A stretch of DNA of 16,482 nt from Brevundimonas sp. UBA4609 (GTDB taxonomy: Bacteria > Pseudomonadota > Alphaproteobacteria > Caulobacterales > Caulobacteraceae): NCBI GenBank assembly GCA_002386585.1, contig DGIZ01000057.1, positions 1-16,482 of the forward strand, given 5' to 3'. A program made the position numbers and the translations under genes. Position 1 is the stretch's first letter. The number at the start of each line of letters is the position of its first letter. Under the pieces are notes generated by a model. It was not told the origin of the DNA. It did no database searches and was given only the letters and a program-made list of their open reading frames with translations. Below, in pieces: positions 1 to 5,761 of the stretch.

Positions 1-1
1 C

Positions 2-796
2 CCCGCTGCTGACGCCGCCGCTCCGGCCGCCGACGCTGCTGCACCGGCGGCTGACGCCGCTGCTGAAGAAGCCGCTCCGGCTGAAGAGGCCGCTGCCGGC
101 CACGGCGGCGCGGGCCTCACCCCGATCGCCATGTTCATGATGGCGCACCCGGTGGTTAAGGTCGTGATGGCCGGTCTGGTCCTCGCCTCGATCTTCTCCT
201 GGACGCTGCTGCTCATCAAACTGGTTGAGTTCAGCTCGCTGAACAAGAAGACCAACCGCTTCCTGGAAGAGTACCGCGGCGCTCGCAACCTGGCTGACAT
301 CCGTCGCCTGGCCACCTCAGAAGAGTTCGACGGCAACCCGCTGGCCGACATGGCTGCTGCGGCGACCGGCGAAATCGAACTGTCGCGTCAAGCCGGCCTG
401 GACGTCACCGGCGTTCACCGCGACTCCACCGTCGCCCGCGCGGGCAACGCCATCGGCGCCGTCCAAGGCGGCCTGGGCATCCGCCTCTCGGGCGGTCAGC
501 AGTTCCTGGCTTCGGTCGGTTCGTCGGGTCCGTTCATCGGTCTGTTCGGCACCGTGTACGGCATCATGAACTCGTTCATCGGCATCGCCGAGTCGAACAC
601 CACCAACCTGGCCGTCGTGGCTCCGGGTATCGCTGAAGCCCTGCTGGCTACCGGCATCGGTCTGTTCGCGGCTATCCCGGCGGTTATCTTCTATAACTAC
701 TTCAACACCCGCATCGCTTCGTACGGCGCTCGCGCTGACGGCTTCAACGCCGAGCTGATGAACTCGATCTCGCGTCAACTCGACAAGGGAGCGTAA
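2..796 (+). CDS. exbB: ExbB proton-channel subunit of the TonB system (5' end outside window)
   Basis: The frame is open from base 2 to a TAA at 794-796, giving 264 visible residues; the start lies upstream of the window. The first ATG inside (131) is not the true start, because an Ala/Pro/Asp/Glu-rich stretch is open before it. In-window residues 1-21 are three copies of a PAADAAA heptapeptide, followed by an acidic Ala-rich segment and a Gly-rich turn. The MotA/TolQ/ExbB part follows: a first membrane segment at about 51-77, and two C-terminal segments holding the family signatures FIGLFGTVYGI and TNLAVVAPGIAEALLATGIG. ExbB proteins with a long periplasmic N-terminus, usually after a signal peptide, are a known subtype; the signal peptide would lie off the window. 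ExbB forms the pentameric stator that, with ExbD, couples the proton gradient to TonB. Its stop is 5 bp before exbD, so an operon is likely. TolQ is the main alternative, but the adjacent tonB supports ExbB. Confidence 0.93.
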   Translation, partial: PAADAAAPAADAAAPAADAAAEEAAPAEEAAAGHGGAGLTPIAMFMMAHPVVKVVMAGLVLASIFSWTLLLIKLVEFSSLNKKTNRFLEEYRGARNLADIRRLATSEEFDGNPLADMAAAATGEIELSRQAGLDVTGVHRDSTVARAGNAIGAVQGGLGIRLSGGQQFLASVGSSGPFIGLFGTVYGIMNSFIGIAESNTTNLAVVAPGIAEALLATGIGLFAAIPAVIFYNYFNTRIASYGARADGFNAELMNSISRQLDKGA

Positions 797-801
797 GACG
801 G

Positions 802-1233
802 ATGGCCGCCAAACTTTCCGGTTCCGGCGGCGGCAAGTACACCGTCGAGGCGAACAGCGACATCAATGTCACGCCTTTCGTGGACATTATGCTTGTTCTC
901 CTCATCATCTTCATGGTGGCGGCTCCGCTCGCCACCGTGTCGGTGCCGGTGACACTTCCACGCGCCGTCGCTCCGCCGGCTCCTAATCCGCCCAAGCCTG
1001 TCTTCATCTCCATCCAGAATGGCGGCGAAGTTTGGATTGGCGACTTCAGGAGCTCTGTGGGCTCGTTAGGCGATGATCTGAAGATCCAGATCGGAACGCG
1101 TGACCCTGAGCAGGAGCGGATTTTCATCCGTGCTGACCAGCAAACGCGTTACGGGGACTTCATGCAGGTCATGAACGCCTTGCAGGATAATGGTTTCTAC
1201 AGTGTCGCCCTGGTTGGCGAAGATCATTCGTAA
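802..1233 (+). CDS. exbD: ExbD, TonB-system energising subunit
   Basis: A 143-residue protein, the usual ExbD/TolR size. A short cytoplasmic N-terminus leads into the signature INVTPFVDIMLVLLIIFM. Asp28 sits in this single membrane helix (about 24-46) and matches the protonatable Asp25 of E. coli ExbD. The remainder is the periplasmic domain that contacts TonB. ExbD dimers sit inside the ExbB pentamer and use proton flow to energise TonB. An AAGGGA-like ribosome site at 785-790 overlaps the end of exbB, and the gap between the two genes is 5 bp, so they are almost certainly co-transcribed. tonB follows 19 bp after the stop, in the order exbB-exbD-tonB. Confidence 0.95.
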   Translation: MAAKLSGSGGGKYTVEANSDINVTPFVDIMLVLLIIFMVAAPLATVSVPVTLPRAVAPPAPNPPKPVFISIQNGGEVWIGDFRSSVGSLGDDLKIQIGTRDPEQERIFIRADQQTRYGDFMQVMNALQDNGFYSVALVGEDHS

Positions 1234-1252
1234 GGGGGCGTGACTCAAAAGC

Positions 1253-1966
1253 ATGACTGCTGAACCTCACGAGCACCGCGACCCTCTGCTCGATGCGCCC
1301 AGGAAGAAGAAACTTTCTACGGGTGCAATGGTCGGGATCGCCATCTCGGTGATCGTCCACGTCCTGGCGGGTGTCTACCTGTACAAGAGCAAGTTTGAGC
1401 TCCAAGAGTTCGACTATGTGGATGAGGCCGTGGATGTGGAGCTGATGGCTCCGCCTCCGCCTCCGCCTCCGCCGCCGCCTCCGCCGCCTCCGCCGGACAC
1501 GCCTCCGCCGCCGAAGCTTCAGGTGCGCGAGCCGGTCGTCAACACCCAGGCGCCTCCGCCTCCGGTGACCTTGCCGATCGAGCCGACGAAGAAGGAAGAC
1601 CGCGTCGAATACACGGGCCCGCCCGTGATCGTCCCAGGTCCTCCGCCTCCGCCGGCGCCGCCCGCGCCGCCGCGTCCTTCGGTGATCACCAACCCGCAGT
1701 GGGCTCGCCCGCCGCGCCCGACCGAACGGGACTTCCCGCAACGCGCTCTTGATCGCGGCGTGGGCGGATCCGCCACCATCGAGTGCACGGTGACCCCGAA
1801 CGGTCGTCCTGAAGGTTGCCGCGTCGTCTCGGAAGAGCCGTCCGGCATGGGCTTCGGCGCCGCAGCCATCCGTATCGTCCAGCGTGGGCAGCTTTCGCCC
1901 CGTACGGTCGACGGCGCTGCAACGAACGCCAAGTTCGTGGTCCGGGTGCCGTTCAACCTGGACTAA
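1253..1966 (+). CDS. tonB: TonB energy-transducer protein with long polyproline linker
   Basis: A 237-residue protein with classic TonB layout. Residues 1-20 are cytoplasmic and end in an RKKK anchor. Residues 25-44 are the single membrane anchor; Ser32 and His36 reproduce the SxxxH spacing of Ser16/His20 in E. coli TonB, the residues needed for response to ExbB/ExbD. Residues 66-145 form a proline-rich periplasmic spacer with 15 consecutive prolines (67-81) and further Pro clusters. Residues 146-237 are the C-terminal TonB domain that binds the TonB box of outer-membrane receptors; it has the expected RALDRGVGGSATIECTV start and ends in VRVPFNLD. Cys178 and Cys189 flank the first beta-hairpin turn, an arrangement common in this branch, and could form a disulfide. 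It is the last gene of the operon and is followed by a strong terminator. Confidence 0.95.
   Translation: MTAEPHEHRDPLLDAPRKKKLSTGAMVGIAISVIVHVLAGVYLYKSKFELQEFDYVDEAVDVELMAPPPPPPPPPPPPPPPDTPPPPKLQVREPVVNTQAPPPPVTLPIEPTKKEDRVEYTGPPVIVPGPPPPPAPPAPPRPSVITNPQWARPPRPTERDFPQRALDRGVGGSATIECTVTPNGRPEGCRVVSEEPSGMGFGAAAIRIVQRGQLSPRTVDGAATNAKFVVRVPFNLD
1451..1495 (+). repeat. CCG/CCT codon run encoding 15 prolines in tonB
   Basis: Fifteen proline codons in a row, alternating irregularly between CCG and CCT, form a low-complexity tract in the periplasmic spacer of TonB. Such tracts are prone to slippage and to ribosome stalling relieved by EF-P. The mixed codons reduce perfect repetition, which would limit slippage. 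Confidence 0.9.
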
Positions 1967-1991
1967 GCGAGCGATCGCACTGAACGAAAAG

Positions 1992-2026
1992 AAGCGCCTC
2001 GAGGTTTCACCTCGGGGCGCTTTTTT
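1992..2026 (+). terminator. Rho-independent terminator of exbB-exbD-tonB
   Basis: AAGCGCCTCGAGG (1992-2004) pairs with CCTCGGGGCGCTT (2010-2022) across a TTTCA loop. All 13 pairs form, with one G-U wobble. A run of six T at 2021-2026 follows on the + strand. It lies 26 bp after the tonB stop, so it should end the operon. Confidence 0.93.
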
Positions 2027-2206
2027 CATGGGCTATAGGTTCAAGCGTGCGCGGTCTCGGCCGCGCAGCCGGGCGCACGATTTACGGTGAGGGTTCTCTT
2101 CGTGCAGGATCCGACCAGCGACCAGGCGCAGCCCTTTGCTCACTGAGGCATGGAGCCAGTCGAGCCAGCCGTGCATTATGGCGGTGAAGTCATTTCCGGA
2201 GGTCCG

Positions 2207-2965
2207 ATGTCTCGTAAACCGCTCTTGCTCGCCCTCGCGATCACCACTACCGTTCTTGGCGCGGGCGTCGGAGCCTGCGCCTATAATGAGGCCCTGGGCC
2301 GAAGCCAGTTCGTCTTCGTCGACGACAGCGCGCTGATCCAGCAATCGCAGGCCGCCTGGGCCGAGACGCTGCGGACGCAGAAGGTGTCGAACAATGCGAC
2401 GCAGAACGCGCGAGTGCGCCGCGTCGGCGACCGCATCGTTCAGGCGGCCAATCTGACCAATCGCCCCTGGGATTATGCGGTGTTCGAGGATTCGACGCCC
2501 AACGCCTTCGTTCTGCCGTCGGGCCACATCGGGGTGACGACGGGCCTGCTTGGCATGGCCAGTAACGATGACCAACTGGCCGCCGTGATCGGCCATGAGG
2601 TCGGTCACGTCGTCGCAAGACACGCGGCCGAGCGCGCATCGACGACGCAGACGGCGGGCCTCGTGCTGGGCGCGGTGCAGAGCCAGGCGGGCGACTACGG
2701 CCAGGCCGTGCAGGCGTTCGGCGGCCTCGGCGCGCAACTGGGCGTGCTGCTGCCCTTCTCGCGCAGCCATGAGCTCGAGGCGGATCGGCTGGGCGTCGAT
2801 TACATGGCGGCGGCCGGCTACAAGCCGTCCGAGTCGCTGGCTCTGTGGCGCGCCATGGCGGCGGGGCGACAGTCGGGAACGCCGGAGTTCGCCTCGACCC
2901 ACCCCTCGGATCAGACCCGGATCGCCCAGTTGCAGCAGTACATCGCCAGCCGCGGCTGGAACTGA
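2207..2965 (+). CDS. M48-family metalloprotease, predicted lipoprotein (LoiP/YggG-like)
   Basis: A 252-residue protein from the ATG at 2207, preceded by GGAGG at 2198-2202. An in-frame ATG at 2150 would put 19 unrelated residues ahead of a clean signal peptide, so I reject it. Residues 1-23 form a lipoprotein signal with a plausible lipobox VGA-C, making Cys24 the lipid-modified residue. The zinc site HEVGH is at 130-134. The third ligand is in the ELEAD motif (Glu189, with Asp193). A C-terminal THPSDQTR (231-238) matches the conserved His-containing segment of M48 proteases such as BepA. The size equals E. coli LoiP, and there is no TPR tail, unlike BepA. A role in outer-membrane protein quality control in the periplasm is likely by family, but substrates cannot be read from sequence. 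It stands alone between the tonB terminator and the tRNA. Confidence 0.9.
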   Translation: MSRKPLLLALAITTTVLGAGVGACAYNEALGRSQFVFVDDSALIQQSQAAWAETLRTQKVSNNATQNARVRRVGDRIVQAANLTNRPWDYAVFEDSTPNAFVLPSGHIGVTTGLLGMASNDDQLAAVIGHEVGHVVARHAAERASTTQTAGLVLGAVQSQAGDYGQAVQAFGGLGAQLGVLLPFSRSHELEADRLGVDYMAAAGYKPSESLALWRAMAAGRQSGTPEFASTHPSDQTRIAQLQQYIASRGWN

Positions 2966-2985
2966 CGGGGATAAAACGCAAAATC

Positions 2986-3052
2986 CTGCGCGAGGGCGAA
3001 AAGGCCGCTTGCCCCCGGCGGCGAGGCCCGCTAGAGAACCGCCCTCGCGCAG
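2986..3052. repeat. Perfect 13-bp inverted repeat just upstream of tRNA-His
   Basis: CTGCGCGAGGGCG (2986-2998) is the exact reverse complement of CGCCCTCGCGCAG (3040-3052), with a 41-bp spacer. The spacer holds its own shorter stem, GCCGC (3004-3008) with GCGGC (3018-3022). It lies between the protease stop and the tRNA 5' end, 6 bases from the latter. No T-run follows, so it is not a standard terminator. It could fold the pre-tRNA leader or the protease mRNA 3' end, or be an operator or a dispersed repeat copy. Confidence 0.8.
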
Positions 3053-3058
3053 AGATGT

Positions 3059-3135
3059 GCAGCCTTAGCTCAGCTGGTTAGAGCGCCGGTTTGTGGAGCC
3101 GGAGGTCCTCAGTTCGATCCTGAGAGGCTGTACCA
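3059..3135 (+). tRNA. tRNA-His (anticodon GTG), lacking an encoded G-1
   Basis: The full cloverleaf can be drawn. Acceptor GCAGCCT (3059-3065) pairs with AGGCTGT (3125-3131); the first pair is a G1-U72 wobble. The D stem is GCTC/GAGC. The anticodon stem CCGGT/GCCGG encloses loop TTGTGGA, with GTG at 3093-3095. The T stem CTCAG/CTGAG encloses TTCGATC. The discriminator is A73 and the CCA end is encoded (3133-3135). The base before G1 is T (3058), so the extra G-1 that identifies tRNA-His in most organisms is not encoded. Loss of G-1 with U72 and A73 is known in Caulobacter and related alphaproteobacteria, where HisRS recognises the altered end. tam begins 46 bp downstream and may share the transcript. 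Confidence 0.97.
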
Positions 3136-3181
3136 TTTCCCTTCGAATCGCTTCGGCGGTCAGACAGGGAGAGTATCGACG

Positions 3182-4000
3182 ATGACGTCGCCGGCGTGGG
3201 ACCCCCAGCAATACAATCGTTTCGAGCGCCAGCGCGATCGCGCGGCCATCGACCTGCTGTCGCATCTGCCGGATGACCTGACGCCTCGAGAGGTCTGGGA
3301 CATCGGTTGCGGCGCGGGGCAACACGCGGCTCTGCTGAAGCGGCGCTGGCCTGAGGCGCGGGTCCATGGGCTGGATTCCAGCGCGGCCATGCTGGAGCTG
3401 GCGCGCGGCCTGCCGGATGACGTGGATTGGGTGCTGGGCGATCTCAAGACCTGGGCGCCGGACGCGCCCGTCGATCTGATCCTGGCCAACGCCTCCCTGC
3501 AGTGGGCGCCCGACCATGAGAAGCTGTTCCGGCGTCTGGTTGGGGCCTTGGCGCCGGGCGGCGCGCTGGCGGTGCAGATGCCCATGGCCTGGGAGACGCG
3601 GCATCATACGCTGATGCGCCAGACGGCGGCGGATGGGCCGTGGAGCGCGAGGTTGAAGGGCGTCGACACCATTCAGCCTCTGCTGAAGGCCGAAGCCTAT
3701 TATGACGCGGTGGCGGATCGGTGCGAGGAGGTCGACATCTGGTCGACGACCTATCTGCATGTTCTGGATGGCGAGAACGCCGTGCTGGAATGGATGAAGG
3801 GCACAGCCCTCAGGCCTTATCTGACCGCGCTTTCCGAAGACCCAGCCAACCGCGACGCCTTCCTGGCGCGCCTGGGCCAGGGTCTTGAAGAGGCGTTTCC
3901 ACGACGTCCTGAGGGAAGGACTCTTCTGCCATTTCCTCGACTATTTCTCCTGGCGCGCCGGAGCGGCGTCGCCGGTGCAGGGTCTCGACCGGGCCGTTGA
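3182..4000 (+). CDS. tam: Trans-aconitate 2-methyltransferase
   Basis: A 272-residue class I SAM-dependent methyltransferase from ATG 3182, with AGGGAGA at 3166-3172 as ribosome site. Motif I is DIGCGAGQH (40-48), followed by the acidic end of strand 2, GLDSSAAM (63-70). The family blocks ILANASLQWAPDH (100-112) and LAVQMP (129-134) agree closely with E. coli Tam as I recall it, as do EVDIWSTTY (183-191) and the terminal FPRLFLLARR (251-260). Tam methylates trans-aconitate, a spontaneous by-product of cis-aconitate that inhibits aconitase, so it acts as damage control for the TCA cycle in the cytoplasm. Normal Tam ends near residue 260; the last 12 residues here are an extension running into the convergent patatin gene. 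No terminator is visible between the two. Confidence 0.93.
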   Translation: MTSPAWDPQQYNRFERQRDRAAIDLLSHLPDDLTPREVWDIGCGAGQHAALLKRRWPEARVHGLDSSAAMLELARGLPDDVDWVLGDLKTWAPDAPVDLILANASLQWAPDHEKLFRRLVGALAPGGALAVQMPMAWETRHHTLMRQTAADGPWSARLKGVDTIQPLLKAEAYYDAVADRCEEVDIWSTTYLHVLDGENAVLEWMKGTALRPYLTALSEDPANRDAFLARLGQGLEEAFPRRPEGRTLLPFPRLFLLARRSGVAGAGSRPGR

Positions 4001-5681
4001 GGCTGTCCAGAGCCGCCTGGGCGGCCTCGTAGCCGGCGGCGACGGCGGGCGCATAGGCCTTCCAGTCGCGGATATCGACGCCGTCGGGCGTGGGCAGGAT
4101 CAGCAGGTCCGTCTCGGCGCGAGCCTGCATCCGCTCGGCCTCGCTGGACAGGGTGGCCGAGCGCATCAGGATGGAGACGATCGGCGGGCCGTGCTTCCAG
4201 GCACCCGACAGGATCCAGCGCCACCAGGAGGGGGGATTCTCCAGCGTCTCGGGATCGACCCCGCGCGTCGTGGACACGTCGACGCCGACGACCGGACCAC
4301 TGTTCAGCCGCCGCATGACGTCGCTGGGGAAGTTGCGCAGCACGGCGCCGTCGACCAGCACCTGGCCGTTCATCACCACGGGCGGCATGACGCCGGGAAT
4401 GGAGATGGAGGCGCGCAGGGCGTGACGCAGCGTGCCCTCGCGATGCACCTCCAGCTTGCCCGAGGTCAGATTGGTCGAGACGGCGAAGAAGGGCAGCAGC
4501 ATGTCCTCCATCTGCACGTCGCCGAAGGCCTCCTTCATCAGCATCTTGACCTTGCGGGCGTGGGTCATGGCGATGATGGGCGGAGCGATGTCGGCCAAGG
4601 GGTCGGACAGGACGAAGGCCTGGCGGATATGATGCTCAAGCTCCTCGTCCGACCAGCCCAGCGCCGGGCCCGCGCCGATGACGGCCCCCATGGAGGCGCC
4701 GCCGATGAAGTCTATGGGCGTGCCCGCCTCGCGCAGGGCCTTCAGCGCGCCGATGTGGGCGTAGGCGCGCGCACCGCCGCCCGACAGCACCACCCCGACG
4801 GAGGAGCCGGTGATCAGGCGGGCGATCCGCGCCGTATCGTCGAATAGGCCCTCGACCGCGTGGAACCAGCGACCGGGCTTCAGCACGTCCAGCCAGGCGC
4901 GGGTGTTGCTGGGTCGCGGCATCCGCGGATCGCGCAGCAGGATAAGGTCGGTGCGTTGCCCGGCGTCGTCCCAGTCGTCGGCGACGGGCGGGGCAGGGGG
5001 CGGCGAATGGTCGGCGGCGCCGACCAGGAACAGCCGGTCCACCTGGCGCGCGCATAGTGCGGCCCAGTTCGGCTCATCCGCCTCGGCGACATAGAGGACG
5101 TAGTCGTGGGCGTCCTCGACGCGCGAGAACCATTCGGCGGCGGACGCCAGAGCCGAGCTGTCGATGACGTGGCAGGTGGCGCCCTGGGCCTCGACCGCGC
5201 GCGCGACGCGCTCGACGAAGGCGCGGATGGGCTTGTCGCGCGCGGAAACGAAGCCGAAGACGTTCGGCTCGGTCCCGCCGCCGCGCTCGCGGGCGCGGGT
5301 CAGCATGATCTGGCCCAGTTCGGACATCAGCAGGGGATCGTTGCGTGCGGCGTCGAAGAAGGCGTCGCGCGGCAGAGCCAGGACGTCGCTGTCGCGCAGG
5401 GCGACGACGTCCGACATGTGCGAAGTGCCGGCCAGCATGGCCAGTTCGCCGACCGGCTCGCCCGGCTTGATGACGGCGGTCATCTGGGGAACGCGGCCGT
5501 CGTCTCGACGGAAGACGCCCAGTCGCCCGGCGCGCAGCAGATACAGGGTGTCGGCCCGATCCCCGGCCGAGAACAGCCGTTCGCCCCGCGTCAGGGCGAA
5601 CCAGCTGGCGCGGCTGTCGCGCGCGTCCTCGAAGGCGCGGGACAGGGCGACGGCGAGCGTGTCCGGTCGAAGCGGGGCCAT
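3810..5681 (-). CDS. Patatin-like phospholipase with N-terminal cyclic-nucleotide-binding-like domain
   Basis: A 623-residue protein. Residues 25-130 form a cNMP-binding (CAP-like) beta-roll, with PGEPVGELAML as the start of its phosphate cassette. Residues 140-290 are a linker domain. Residues 294-562 are the patatin domain: oxyanion-hole loop SGGGARAYAHIG (300-311), nucleophile elbow GASMG (328-332, Ser330), and catalytic Asp in VDGAVLRNFP (Asp444). The Ser-Asp dyad predicts lysophospholipase or esterase activity, as in neuropathy-target-esterase-like proteins. No membrane helix is obvious. His88 replaces the cassette arginine that usually binds the cyclic phosphate, so the regulatory domain may not bind cAMP or cGMP. 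The last 61 residues (563-623, basic and Gly/Pro-rich) lie wholly antisense to tam. It is transcribed divergently from liuB, with 80 bp between the starts. Confidence 0.9.
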   Translation of the reverse strand: MAPLRPDTLAVALSRAFEDARDSRASWFALTRGERLFSAGDRADTLYLLRAGRLGVFRRDDGRVPQMTAVIKPGEPVGELAMLAGTSHMSDVVALRDSDVLALPRDAFFDAARNDPLLMSELGQIMLTRARERGGGTEPNVFGFVSARDKPIRAFVERVARAVEAQGATCHVIDSSALASAAEWFSRVEDAHDYVLYVAEADEPNWAALCARQVDRLFLVGAADHSPPPAPPVADDWDDAGQRTDLILLRDPRMPRPSNTRAWLDVLKPGRWFHAVEGLFDDTARIARLITGSSVGVVLSGGGARAYAHIGALKALREAGTPIDFIGGASMGAVIGAGPALGWSDEELEHHIRQAFVLSDPLADIAPPIIAMTHARKVKMLMKEAFGDVQMEDMLLPFFAVSTNLTSGKLEVHREGTLRHALRASISIPGVMPPVVMNGQVLVDGAVLRNFPSDVMRRLNSGPVVGVDVSTTRGVDPETLENPPSWWRWILSGAWKHGPPIVSILMRSATLSSEAERMQARAETDLLILPTPDGVDIRDWKAYAPAVAAGYEAAQAALDSLNGPVETLHRRRRSGAPGEIVEEMAEESFPQDVVETPLQDPGPGAPGRRRGWLGLRKARSDKA

Positions 5682-5709
5682 GACAGGCAGATATAGCTGA
5701 TTTCGTCGC

Positions 5710-5733
5710 GGGGGAACCGAACCGGCTTCCCCC
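5710..5733. promoter_or_regulatory. Inverted repeat in the patatin/liuB divergent promoter region
   Basis: GGGGGAA (5710-5716) and TTCCCCC (5727-5733) are a perfect 7-bp inverted repeat with a 10-bp centre. It lies in the only spacer between two divergent starts, so it is placed to serve as an operator or as a 5' UTR hairpin of the liu transcript. No known operator consensus was recognised, and no convincing -35/-10 pair for either gene was found. Confidence 0.35.
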
Positions 5734-5761
5734 CGGCGCGGAAGCCTCCTAAACCTTGGGC

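Noticed and set aside
1451..1650. Proline-codon repeats as a CRISPR-like or satellite array
   Set aside because: The periodicity is three bases, in frame, within the TonB proline spacer; there are no spacers or direct repeat units.
2150..2206. Upstream ATG for the M48 protease
   Set aside because: It would place 19 residues ahead of a good lipoprotein signal peptide, and the ATG at 2207 has GGAGG just before it.
1967..2206. Small gene or RNA in the tonB-protease gap
   Set aside because: After the terminator no frame with a start, ribosome site and sensible product was found, and no tRNA or known RNA fold was recognised.
2033..2902. Long open frames on the strand opposite the M48 protease (2033-2902 and 2247-2981)
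   Set aside because: They mirror a clearly conserved gene, their products are Arg/Ala/Gly-rich with no domain, and GC-rich DNA opens antisense frames by composition alone.
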